64,000 bases of DNA from Pedobacter sp. B4-66 (GTDB taxonomy: Bacteria; Bacteroidota; Bacteroidia; Sphingobacteriales; Sphingobacteriaceae): positions 1 through 64,000 of the forward strand of contig NZ_JAFVME010000004.1 of assembly GCF_018492665.1 (NCBI RefSeq), read 5' to 3'. A model generated the notes under the pieces. That model did not search any database. It was not told where the DNA came from and saw only the letters and a list, made by a program, of their open reading frames with translations. Positions 17,736-26,203 of the stretch are shown in pieces (within the stretch, counting starts at the first letter, position 1; the number at the start of each line of letters is the position of its first letter). The position numbers and the translations under genes were made by a program.

Positions 17736-19100
17736 ATGAGGAAATTTTTAATAGTAGCAAGCGGATTGATTTGTTTGTTTTTCAACGTACAGGCTCAAAA
17801 GAAAAATATAGATAAAGTTGTTGCTGTCTTAGGTAATAACATCATTTTATTATCAGATTTAAATCAGCAATATGCACAATACTTAAATTCTGGAAACCCT
17901 GACGATGAAAAGGTAAAGTGCTATATACTTCAGCAGATGCTTGCTCAAAAGCTTCTTAAACAACAAGCTGAGATTGACTCAGTGGTAGTAGAAGAAGGAC
18001 AGGTTGATGAAGAAGTTGAAAAACGTATGCGTTATCAGATTCAAAAAGCTGGGGGACAGGAAAGATTAGAACAATTCTTAAATCGTTCTGTGCTTCAGTA
18101 TAAAGATGAGATCAGACCTGACATTAAAGAGCAGTTGATCTCTAATAAAATGCAACAAAAAATAACTCAGGATGTTAATGTAACTCCTATTGAGGTTAAA
18201 CGTTATTTCGACTCTTACCAAAAAGATAGTCTTCCTGATATTCCTACTGAATTTGAAGTAGGAGAAATTGTTCTTCATCCAAAACTTACTAAAGCAGAAA
18301 AACAAAAATTCTATGATAAGATTGATGCTTTAAGATTAAGGGTGAAAAGTGGTGAAGATTTCGGATTCTTGGCTAAAACCTATTCAGAAGATGGCGGATC
18401 TGCTCCCGATGGTGGTGATTTAGGATTCTTCGATCGTACAAGAATGGTTAAAGAATTTACAGCTTGGGCTTTTAAATTAAAACCAGGTGAAATGTCTCCC
18501 GTATTTGAATCTGAGCATGGCTTTCACATTCTTCAGGTTATTGAACGTCGTGGAGAACAAGTTCAAGCACGCCATATCCTTATACGCCCTGAAACTACAC
18601 CAGCTAGTTTAGAAAGAACTAAACTACAGGCAGACACTATCTACAAAAACATTATAGAGAAGAAACTTCCATTTTCTACAGCAGCTTCTTTATACTCTGA
18701 CAACAAAGAGTCGCAGTATAATGGAGGAATGCTATTATATGCAGACAACGTTACTGCCAGAACTACATTTATTCCTGCTGACAAACTTGATCCAAAAGTA
18801 TTTATTGTTGTTGATACAATGAAAGTAGGTGAAGTATCTCAGCCTGTTGCTTTCTCAGATCCTGATGGCAAACAAGGGTATAAAATTTTATACTTAAAAT
18901 CTAAAATCCCACCTCACAAAGGAAACCTTGAGCAAGATTATGCCAAATTCAAAGAAAAAGCACAGCAGAGTAAAATCGACCGTATGCTGAGTGAGTGGTT
19001 TGAAAAAAGAAGAGAAAATACTTACATCAGAATTGACGAAGATTATGACAATTGTGATGAATTAAAAATATGGGTTAAAGGGTCAACTGCCAAAAAATAA
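17736..19100 (+). CDS. surA: Periplasmic peptidylprolyl isomerase/chaperone SurA
   Basis: SurA escorts unfolded outer-membrane proteins through the periplasm. After a signal peptide ('FLIVASGLICLFFNVQAQ') comes the SurA N-terminal chaperone domain (about 25-170, 'DKVVAVLGNNIILLSDLNQ'). Two parvulin domains follow (about 175-275, 'FGFLAKTYSEDGGSAPDGGDLGFF'; about 280-385, 'VQARHILIRPE'), then a C-terminal helix. Only the first parvulin domain keeps the full GDLGFF-type core. The ATG at 17736 is preferred over an in-frame upstream codon at 17721 because it opens the signal peptide. A MoxR ATPase follows after 5 bases. Confidence 0.93.
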   Translation: MRKFLIVASGLICLFFNVQAQKKNIDKVVAVLGNNIILLSDLNQQYAQYLNSGNPDDEKVKCYILQQMLAQKLLKQQAEIDSVVVEEGQVDEEVEKRMRYQIQKAGGQERLEQFLNRSVLQYKDEIRPDIKEQLISNKMQQKITQDVNVTPIEVKRYFDSYQKDSLPDIPTEFEVGEIVLHPKLTKAEKQKFYDKIDALRLRVKSGEDFGFLAKTYSEDGGSAPDGGDLGFFDRTRMVKEFTAWAFKLKPGEMSPVFESEHGFHILQVIERRGEQVQARHILIRPETTPASLERTKLQADTIYKNIIEKKLPFSTAASLYSDNKESQYNGGMLLYADNVTARTTFIPADKLDPKVFIVVDTMKVGEVSQPVAFSDPDGKQGYKILYLKSKIPPHKGNLEQDYAKFKEKAQQSKIDRMLSEWFEKRRENTYIRIDEDYDNCDELKIWVKGSTAKK

Positions 19101-19105
19101 CGCTC

Positions 19106-20068
19106 ATGCAGTTTGAAAATGATATAAAAGCAGTGGATGCATTGCATCAGGCATACAATAACATCAAGGCCGAAATAGGAAAAGTTGTTATAGGGCAAGA
19201 AGAAGTAGTGAAATCGGTTCTGATTTCCATCTTTAGTAACGGACACTGTCTATTAGTTGGTGTACCAGGCCTAGCTAAAACACTGCTCGTTCAAACTGTT
19301 GCAGATGTAATGGATCTTAATTTTAACAGGATTCAATTTACGCCCGATTTAATGCCAAGCGATATTATAGGCGCTGAAATATTGGGCGAAGACAGGAACT
19401 TTAAGTTCATTAATGGCCCAATATTCTCTAATATTGTTCTTGCAGATGAGATCAATAGAACGCCTCCTAAAACTCAGGCTGCATTACTCGAAGCAATGCA
19501 GGAAAAAGCTGTTACAGCGGCTGGACAAAGGCACGTACTACCTAATCCATTCTTTGTACTAGCTACTCAGAACCCTATTGAGCAAGAAGGAACATATCCT
19601 TTGCCTGAAGCTCAATTGGATAGATTTATGTTCAATGTGCTATTGAGCTACCCAACGTTTGCTGATGAGCTTACAATTGTAAAAAGTACCACCAGCAATA
19701 ACGATATTAAGCTTAAAAAAATAATAGACGCTAAGCAGATTCAGTATTTCCAAAAATTAGTACGTAATATACCAGTAGCAGACAATGTAATTGAATATGC
19801 AGTAAAACTGGCGAGTAAAACACGCCCACATACAGCATTAGCAACTGAAGATATTAATAAATATATAAGTTGGGGCGCTGGACCAAGAGCTTCACAATTC
19901 CTTGTTATCGGAGCTAAATGCCACGCGGCAATATCCGGCAAGTACTCACCGGATATTGAGGATGTTCAAGCTGTTGCCGAAGCAATTTTACGTCATCGTA
20001 TTGTGCGTAACTACAGAGCTGAGGCTGAAGGGTTATCAATTGAACAGATTATTAAAAATCTGTTCTAG
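19106..20068 (+). CDS. MoxR-family AAA+ ATPase
   Basis: The 320-residue protein has Walker A 'GVPGLAKT' (about 52-59), Walker B 'IVLADEINR', sensor 1 'FVLATQNP' and 'LPEAQLDRFMF', the standard MoxR layout. MoxR ATPases act as chaperones for metal insertion or complex maturation, usually beside VWA-domain and DUF58 proteins. Those partners are not here: the next gene is convergent. It is likely in one operon with surA, which hints at an envelope role. Confidence 0.93.
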   Translation: MQFENDIKAVDALHQAYNNIKAEIGKVVIGQEEVVKSVLISIFSNGHCLLVGVPGLAKTLLVQTVADVMDLNFNRIQFTPDLMPSDIIGAEILGEDRNFKFINGPIFSNIVLADEINRTPPKTQAALLEAMQEKAVTAAGQRHVLPNPFFVLATQNPIEQEGTYPLPEAQLDRFMFNVLLSYPTFADELTIVKSTTSNNDIKLKKIIDAKQIQYFQKLVRNIPVADNVIEYAVKLASKTRPHTALATEDINKYISWGAGPRASQFLVIGAKCHAAISGKYSPDIEDVQAVAEAILRHRIVRNYRAEAEGLSIEQIIKNLF

Positions 20069-20072
20069 TTTA

Positions 20073-20954
20073 TTATTCTTCTAACGCCTTTTTATAAATA
20101 TTAGGATAATCCGTCACTATTCCATCTACCGCTAACCCAATTAAGTATTTCATATCCTTAACTGAGTTTACAGTCCATGGTATAATCTTTACTCCTGCTT
20201 TATGGCAGCGTTCTACTAGCCCCTTACCAACCAGTACAGAGTAAGGACTGTAAACAGTCGGCATAAAACCAAGATCGGCCACATTCGTCTCAAAATCTAT
20301 CTTTTCATCAATCAGTAAGGCAGTTTTTACTTTTGGATAATTTTCGTGTAAATATTGTAGTGTTCTGATATCAAAAGATTGTATAGTAACCCTCTTGGTA
20401 ATCTTTTTTCTAATTACAACTTCCATAATTAAATCAACAAACTCTGCCGGTTCCGGATGGAATTCATTATCTCCTTTAGGTATTGTTTTGGTTTCAATGC
20501 TAAAATTAGGCTTTGCTAGCTTATTCTTTTTCACATAACTCTCTACAGAATCTATTGTTTCTTCCAAGAGAGGCTTATAGGCACTTATCTTCGCTTGATA
20601 TGGAAATCTGCTATGCACTTTACTTCCAACATCAAACTTCTTAATATCTGCATAGTCCATCTTATACATATTATAACTCTTCTGATCTTTAAGAGTTATA
20701 GGCTTCCCGTCTGGTCTGGTACTGATTTCAAAATTAAAATATGGTTCCTGAGACAACACAACCTTTTTATCCTTAGAAATTACCACATTCATGTTTAGTG
20801 TATTCACACCTAAATCAAGCGCACTTAACATCCCTCGGACCGTATTTTCAGGCATTATTCCACGGGCGCCCCGATTCCCTTGCAAATCGAATTTCTGCGC
20901 CATTGTTTGAAGTGCAGTTAACAGTATTGCTATTGCCAGTGTCGTTTTCTTCAT
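20073..20954 (-). CDS. Glycerophosphodiester phosphodiesterase-fold protein, predicted catalytically inactive
   Basis: An N-terminal signal peptide ('MKKTTLAIAILLTALQTMAQ') precedes a GDPD TIM barrel. The fold is clear: 'NRGARGIMPENT' at 27-38, 'VVISKDKKVV' at 57-66, 'FSIETKT' and 'KIIPWTVN'. The catalytic residues are changed: the general His of the 'GHRG' motif is Asn27, the metal-binding Glu and Asp of 'ExD' are Asn54 and Asn56, and the second His of 'SHEP' is Gln69. Arg28 and the Glu of 'IETKT' remain. Active GDPDs cleave glycerophosphodiesters to glycerol 3-phosphate. This one probably binds a ligand without hydrolysis. The frame is intact, so it is not a decaying pseudogene. Confidence 0.85.
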   Translation of the reverse strand: MKKTTLAIAILLTALQTMAQKFDLQGNRGARGIMPENTVRGMLSALDLGVNTLNMNVVISKDKKVVLSQEPYFNFEISTRPDGKPITLKDQKSYNMYKMDYADIKKFDVGSKVHSRFPYQAKISAYKPLLEETIDSVESYVKKNKLAKPNFSIETKTIPKGDNEFHPEPAEFVDLIMEVVIRKKITKRVTIQSFDIRTLQYLHENYPKVKTALLIDEKIDFETNVADLGFMPTVYSPYSVLVGKGLVERCHKAGVKIIPWTVNSVKDMKYLIGLAVDGIVTDYPNIYKKALEE

Positions 20955-20970
20955 TTAATTCATTATGTAT

Positions 20971-21010
20971 AAAAAAGGGTTTCTTAAATCAATTCTTTAA
21001 GAAACCCTTT
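20971..21010 (-). terminator. Intrinsic terminator after the double NTF2-like gene
   Basis: A perfect 15-bp stem (20974-20988 with 20996-21010, 7-base loop) is followed on the minus strand by a T-run (complement of 20971-20976). It lies between the upstream gene's stop at 21060 and the GDPD-like start at 20954. Confidence 0.85.
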
Positions 21011-21059
21011 CGTGATAAAATATGATTTATAAAATAACGCTTTCCAGCGCAACATGTTG

Positions 21060-21917
21060 TTAACGTTCTGCTGGTGTAAATACCAATGCTATAAGATTCC
21101 AATTAAAATCTGCCTGGCGTTCATAAACAAACAAGTAATTGAAACTCTCTCTTAAATCAGCCTTATAATCTACCGCCGCAACGCCATAAGTATATGCCAA
21201 ATCACCACCGTCTGCTTTATCCACATTCGCAGTTTTTAAAGACACCTTGCTGATCATGCTATGAAGAAAAGCAATTGCTTTATCTTTACCAATAATAGGT
21301 TCATAACCTGGAAATAACACTCTTGCATCCGAATTCAAAAATCCTGCAAAAGCTGAAACACCATAAGATTTAAGAGTGGCATTTAAAGTCTTCTCTGTAG
21401 TAGCAATAATGTTGGCACCGGTTGCCCTTCCTTTATCATTTAAAAACTTAGGCTTATAGGAATCTTTTGGTTCAATAAATTCTTCAGTGACCTTATTTAA
21501 TGGTTTGTTATGTGTTGTACCTAAATCTAAAACAAGCTCCCATTTACCATTTACAGCTTTCCACACAGAAAAATACTGTCCGTAAGTAGTTTCCTTACCT
21601 CCTAATGTATAAGGGCCTGTAGTAAATCCCCAATCTCCACTTCTTGATACTTTTGCATATACTGGTGTCCAGGTTAAATCTTTAGTATCATCTCCAGTTG
21701 CATAAAATGTTTTGGCATTTACAGGATTTGGTCTGAAAACTAAGCCATTTTCAGCCGAAAAGCTGGTAAATGCAGATTTAGCTCCATTTTTAGCCAAAGT
21801 AGTGGCAAATTCTTTTTCTGCTTTAACAAGTGATTTAGTGCTACCATCTGATTTTTGAGCGTAAGCACCAATCGTCATGGATGCAACAGCAATTGTATAA
21901 AGAAATTTATTCATCAT
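21060..21917 (-). CDS. Exported protein with two NTF2-like (DUF4440-type) domains
   Basis: A signal peptide ('FLYTIAVASMTIGAYAQ') precedes two successive NTF2-like alpha+beta domains, about 25-140 ('VKAEKEFATTLAKNGAKSAF', 'DWGFTTGPYTL', 'YFSVWKAVNGKWELVLDLG') and about 165-285 ('ATTEKTLNATLKSYGVSAFA', 'LAYTYGVAAVDY'). Such domains bind small ligands in a conical pocket, and some are enzymes. No catalytic residues can be assigned. It is followed by its own terminator. Role unknown. Confidence 0.8.
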   Translation of the reverse strand: MMNKFLYTIAVASMTIGAYAQKSDGSTKSLVKAEKEFATTLAKNGAKSAFTSFSAENGLVFRPNPVNAKTFYATGDDTKDLTWTPVYAKVSRSGDWGFTTGPYTLGGKETTYGQYFSVWKAVNGKWELVLDLGTTHNKPLNKVTEEFIEPKDSYKPKFLNDKGRATGANIIATTEKTLNATLKSYGVSAFAGFLNSDARVLFPGYEPIIGKDKAIAFLHSMISKVSLKTANVDKADGGDLAYTYGVAAVDYKADLRESFNYLFVYERQADFNWNLIALVFTPAER

Positions 21918-21994
21918 AGTTTTAAATAGTTTCGGTGCTAATATAAGGTTTGAGTATTTTTTTCTTTTAAAAAGTAATTAACAATTGCACAAAA

Positions 21995-23455
21995 CTAGAT
22001 TTTATTCCAGGTTGTACCATCTTTACTGTCCTTCAATTGGATACCCATACTTTGTAAGCCCAGTCGTATCTTATCTGAAGTAGCATAATCCTTATTTTCT
22101 TTAGCCCCTTTCCTGATATCTATTACAAGGTCAAGAACAGAATTTAATTCAGTGTTTGAGGTCTCTTCATCCTTTAGACCAAAAATATTAAATACAAAAT
22201 CATTCATAAGCTTTTTCAACCTTTCAAGCTCAATTTCAGAGATATTACCCTTTCCATCATGAATGGTATTAATAATACGTACTGCTTCAAACAGCTCTGC
22301 AATAACAACAGGACTGTTAAAGTCATCATTCATTGCTTTTACGCAATTGTTAGCTATAGGTCCAATCTCAAAGTCACTATTTGCTGAAGGTGTTAATTTC
22401 TCTAATAAATTCACCGCATTCATTAATCTTCTAAAGCCTTTTTCTGACGCATCAAGTGCCTCATTTGAAAAGTCCAAAGTACTTCTATAATGTGCCTGCA
22501 ACATAAAGAACTTAACCGTCATAGGACTAAAGCCTCTTTCAAGCAATGGGTGATTTCCTGTAAATAGCTCTTCAGGTAAAAAACCATTTCCTGCAGTTTT
22601 TGACATGCGTGTCCCGTTTACAGTAAGCATATTAGTATGCATCCAATACTTCGCAGGTTGCTTGTGACTGCACGCTTCAGATTGTGCAATTTCATTTGTA
22701 TGATGTGTTGCAGCAAGATCCATACCTCCACCATGAATATCAAATTCATCTCCGAGGTATTTAGCACTCATTGCAGAACATTCAATATGCCATCCCGGGA
22801 AACCAACACCCCAAGGAGATGCCCAACGCATTAGCGTTTCAGGTTTCGCCTTAATCCATAACGCAAAATCCAATCTTCCATGCTTTTCATCCTGTCCGCC
22901 TAGCTCCCTCGTGTTAGCCAGCATATCTTCCAGGTTTCGGTTGGTTAATATGGTATAATTATATTCCTTACTATATTTTTCTACATCAAAATAGACAGTG
23001 CCATTTGCTTCATAAGCATAGCCGTTTTTTATGATCTCTTTGATCATTTCTATCTGCTCAATAATATGACCCGTTGCAGTAGGCTCAATGCTTGGCGGCA
23101 ACGTATTAAACATTCTTAACACATCATGAAAACCAAGAGTATACTTCTGTACAATCTCCATTGGCTCCAATTGCTCAAGCTTAGCTCTTTTGGCAAATTT
23201 ATCATCACCCTCATCCCTATCTCCTTCCAAATGACCAGCATCGGTAATATTGCGTACATAGCGCACCTTATAACCACTGTACTTCAAATACCTGAAGATT
23301 AAATCAAAGGAAATAAAAGTACGACAGTTCCCTAAATGAACATCACTATAAACAGTGGGGCCACAAACATACATTCCTACATTCGGAGCATTAAGTGGTT
23401 CAAAAAGTTCTTTCTTACGTGTTAGGGTATTATATAAATGTAAGCCTGTATTCAT
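21995..23455 (-). CDS. cysS: Cysteinyl-tRNA synthetase
   Basis: CysRS charges tRNA-Cys. It has the zinc-ligand '[15 protein letters not shown]' with the HIGH equivalent, '[10 protein letters not shown]', '[11 protein letters not shown]' and the KMSKS-type loop 'RMSKTAGN'. Length (486) is typical. The start is the ATG at 23455, 4 bases behind a -7 element, so a leaderless mRNA is predicted. The -33 element lies inside the end of the upstream phosphohydrolase gene. Confidence 0.97.
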   Translation of the reverse strand: MNTGLHLYNTLTRKKELFEPLNAPNVGMYVCGPTVYSDVHLGNCRTFISFDLIFRYLKYSGYKVRYVRNITDAGHLEGDRDEGDDKFAKRAKLEQLEPMEIVQKYTLGFHDVLRMFNTLPPSIEPTATGHIIEQIEMIKEIIKNGYAYEANGTVYFDVEKYSKEYNYTILTNRNLEDMLANTRELGGQDEKHGRLDFALWIKAKPETLMRWASPWGVGFPGWHIECSAMSAKYLGDEFDIHGGGMDLAATHHTNEIAQSEACSHKQPAKYWMHTNMLTVNGTRMSKTAGNGFLPEELFTGNHPLLERGFSPMTVKFFMLQAHYRSTLDFSNEALDASEKGFRRLMNAVNLLEKLTPSANSDFEIGPIANNCVKAMNDDFNSPVVIAELFEAVRIINTIHDGKGNISEIELERLKKLMNDFVFNIFGLKDEETSNTELNSVLDLVIDIRKGAKENKDYATSDKIRLGLQSMGIQLKDSKDGTTWNKI

Positions 23456-23459
23456 TCTG

Positions 23460-23491
23460 CAAATGTAAAAATATTAAGGGTTTAATCTCAA
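23460..23491 (-). promoter_or_regulatory. cysS promoter (predicted leaderless start)
   Basis: On the minus strand TTG at 23491-23489, a 21-bp spacer and TACATTTG at 23467-23460, then CAGA and the ATG at 23455. Confidence 0.6.
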
Positions 23492-24586
23492 GTCACTACG
23501 AACAGGGAAATGATCTGATAACTTCGCATCAATTATATGGTAATTAATCACTTTTATATCCTTAGTTGTCGCAATATAATCGATTTGAAAATTAGGAAAT
23601 TTACCATTATAGGTACGTCCCAAGCCCGTTCCTTGTTCTTTAAATGTGTTGTTTAACGACTTTGTAAGCTGCGTTACTGCATAAGACGCTGGCGTATCAT
23701 TAAAATCACCGGCAATCAGAAAAGGCGTAGTACACGTTTTCATATGGTCCTTCATGATATCAACCTGCCCACTTCTTTTAACGAAAGCATTCTTAAGCAG
23801 TGTTAAAATTCTTTTGGATGGTACAAGATCTGCATCCATCTTTTGTGTAACCTTATCTATATAGCTATAATCCTGTTTATCAAATGAAATAGATTGTAAG
23901 TGTACATTGTATACCCTTAGCTTTTGCTTTTTGATTATGATATCAATATAAATACTGGCATTACCTCCAAAATTTTCTCCAAATGCGATTATACCTCTAT
24001 TTTTTATTGGATACTTTGAAAATATAGCCAATCCCGTTGCTTCATAATCATTGGCAGAAGAGGGAACAAAATAGTAATATGGAGTTTTCAGTATTAACTT
24101 AAGACTATCTGTAATATCATAAGGGCCTTTACGACGGGTAAAATACTCCTGAAAACAAATAATGTCTGGATTTTCCTTTTTTATCAGATCCAGCATCTGT
24201 TCTTTAACCAATTCAATGTTCTCAAAACCGTAGGGTTTAAAACTATGAACATTGTAAGTCATCATTCTAACATGCTCTGGGTCCTTATTTATTTGATCTC
24301 CGGATTTGCCGAATATACCTACCGTTGCTGTTAAAGCACCCCAACCAACAAGAATTAGTAAAACAGTTGCTATAGCAAATATCCATCTTTTCCTAATACA
24401 CCACCAGCCAATCATTAAGATATTAAAAAGGAGAATAAAGGGATAAGCTAAACCAAAGAAGGGAATATACTTATATTCCCGCGGATCAAATCTTCCGGCT
24501 ACAAAACCAAGCACCAAAGTAATTGCCAAAACAACAGCTGCAAGGCGAACTACTTTATCAATAAATGTTGGTTTGTTTTTCTTCAT
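23474..24586 (-). CDS. Membrane-anchored endonuclease/exonuclease/phosphatase (EEP) family protein
   Basis: Three transmembrane helices fill residues about 12-100 ('LAAVVLAITLVLGFVAG', 'LAYPFILLFNILMIGWW', 'IFAIATVLLILVGWGAL'). An EEP domain follows (about 105-370) with the metal and catalytic residues in 'TYNVHSF', 'DIICFQEYF', 'VYNVHLQS', 'IAGDFNDTP', 'IDYIAT' and 'LSDHFPV'. The catalytic part probably faces the periplasm and could cleave a phosphodiester in lipid or nucleic acid; the substrate cannot be told. It follows the rhomboid genes by 38 bases in the mutL-cysS block. Confidence 0.87.
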   Translation of the reverse strand: MKKNKPTFIDKVVRLAAVVLAITLVLGFVAGRFDPREYKYIPFFGLAYPFILLFNILMIGWWCIRKRWIFAIATVLLILVGWGALTATVGIFGKSGDQINKDPEHVRMMTYNVHSFKPYGFENIELVKEQMLDLIKKENPDIICFQEYFTRRKGPYDITDSLKLILKTPYYYFVPSSANDYEATGLAIFSKYPIKNRGIIAFGENFGGNASIYIDIIIKKQKLRVYNVHLQSISFDKQDYSYIDKVTQKMDADLVPSKRILTLLKNAFVKRSGQVDIMKDHMKTCTTPFLIAGDFNDTPASYAVTQLTKSLNNTFKEQGTGLGRTYNGKFPNFQIDYIATTKDIKVINYHIIDAKLSDHFPVRSDLRLNP

Positions 24587-24624
24587 TAGTCTGTATCCCC
24601 CTACCTCTTGCTAAACTATAAGCA

Positions 24625-25485
24625 TTAGTGATTACTTGCCTTAAACAAGGTCTCCTTTTCCTCTTTTGTTAGTTTATCATATCCCGATTTAGAAATTTTG
24701 TCTAAAATCGCATCTATTTCATTCTGATCGACTGATGGTTCTTTTTTCTTTACCGATGATTTCGGCGAATTATTTTTAACCACCCTTAATTTTGGTCTTT
24801 TCTTAAAGAGATTACTCCAGTCTGTTCCATTCTGAAGCATCTTAATATAGGTAAATCCAATAATTGCCCCTCCAATATGTGCAAAACTACCTCCTGCATT
24901 TTGAGATGTAGTTCCAATCAAGTCAAGTACTATGTAGGCAATTGCCAAATATTTCAGTTTAACATCACCAAATAATAAAAGTCTGATGCTATAATCTGGA
25001 ACCAATGTAGCGGTAGCCACTATAATAGCCATAACAGCTGCCGATGAGCCAATGACACTACCGACAGATACACTCCCAATAAATACCGGGAAAATATTAA
25101 AAGCCAAAGCAAACAATATCGCTCCTGCAAAACCTCCAGCCAAATACACAAAATGGAATTGACGTGGTTTCAGAAAATCTAAAAAGATTCTGCCCACCCA
25201 ATAAAGCCACAACATGTTAAATAGTAAATGCAGAAAGCCTTCATGGAAGAACTGATAGGTAAGAATGGTATAAAACCTCGTAGGAAGCTTTGTCAATGAA
25301 GCGGGAAAGCCAAAATACTCTCTTATTATTCCGTCGAAATTAACTCCATTTCCTGACAGGAAAAACGGCACATTTATGAGTGCTACTACAACAAAAACAA
25401 GCGTGTTTATGCCAATATATAAATATGACGGATCGCCGGAATGAAATATTTTGTTCTTTATATCCTTAAATACACTATTATTCAT
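24625..25485 (-). CDS. Rhomboid-family intramembrane serine protease (first of a tandem pair)
   Basis: Six or so transmembrane segments cover about residues 20-215. The catalytic Ser is in 'IGSSAAV', the variant of GxSG, and the His in 'HIGGAIIGF'; 'HLLFNMLWLYWVG' is the family's conserved early segment. Rhomboids cut membrane-embedded substrates. A charged C-terminal tail (about 220-286, Lys-rich) is unusual compared with its neighbour. The start overlaps the end of the other rhomboid by 8 bases. Confidence 0.9.
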   Translation of the reverse strand: MNNSVFKDIKNKIFHSGDPSYLYIGINTLVFVVVALINVPFFLSGNGVNFDGIIREYFGFPASLTKLPTRFYTILTYQFFHEGFLHLLFNMLWLYWVGRIFLDFLKPRQFHFVYLAGGFAGAILFALAFNIFPVFIGSVSVGSVIGSSAAVMAIIVATATLVPDYSIRLLLFGDVKLKYLAIAYIVLDLIGTTSQNAGGSFAHIGGAIIGFTYIKMLQNGTDWSNLFKKRPKLRVVKNNSPKSSVKKKEPSVDQNEIDAILDKISKSGYDKLTKEEKETLFKASNH

Positions 25486-26203
25486 AATACGTATAGAATC
25501 TATTATTGTCCTTATCTTTCCAAAGCTTAACTAAAATAAAGCCAATTAATGCACCTCCCAAATGGGCATAATGAGCAACAGAATCCCCCTGTACTTGTGC
25601 AACCCCCATTGTTAGTTCAAAAAGAATGTATACTGGTATGATATATTTGGCTTTAATTGGCACCGGAATAAACATAATATATAATTCCGTATTAGGATAA
25701 AGCATTCCAAAAGCTACCAATAATCCAAATACAGCCCCCGAAGCGCCTAACATTGGTCCATTATAAATCCCAGATAGCGTTTCAACTTGAGATGCGGTAA
25801 GGTTTTGCAAATGATACAATGTTTGTCCAGGTATAGCCGTACCCACTATTTGGTGTACTTCAAATGCCTGAACCGCCCATTGAAGACCCAATGCACCAAG
25901 ACCTGTAATCATGTAAAAATTAAGAAAGCGCTTAGCTCCCCATCTCGATTCCAATACCCCTCCAAACATGTATACAGCAAACATGTTAAAGAAAATATGC
26001 ATAAAATTTTCGGGACTATGCATAAACATGTAAGTAATCGGCTGCCAGATCTTAAAAAAAGGAGAGTCGAAATAAAATACCGAGAGTTTTTCGACAAGTA
26101 AATAACCACCCTCACTATCTTTAAACATAAAAGTTGCGGCAAAGAAAATCACATTGATGATCAACAGATTCTTTACCACCGGCGGTATATGTATGTTATT
26201 CAT
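25478..26203 (-). CDS. Rhomboid-family intramembrane serine protease (second of a tandem pair)
   Basis: The 241-residue protein is a core rhomboid: 'FMHIFFNMFAVYMFG', catalytic Ser in 'LGASGAVFGLL' and His in 'HLGGALIGF'. It starts at the mutL stop (TAATG, one shared base) and ends 8 bases into the next rhomboid, so all three are translationally coupled. Compared with its partner it has the canonical GASG motif and no basic tail. The two are probably paralogues with different substrates. Confidence 0.93.
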   Translation of the reverse strand: MNNIHIPPVVKNLLIINVIFFAATFMFKDSEGGYLLVEKLSVFYFDSPFFKIWQPITYMFMHSPENFMHIFFNMFAVYMFGGVLESRWGAKRFLNFYMITGLGALGLQWAVQAFEVHQIVGTAIPGQTLYHLQNLTASQVETLSGIYNGPMLGASGAVFGLLVAFGMLYPNTELYIMFIPVPIKAKYIIPVYILFELTMGVAQVQGDSVAHYAHLGGALIGFILVKLWKDKDNNRFYTYYE

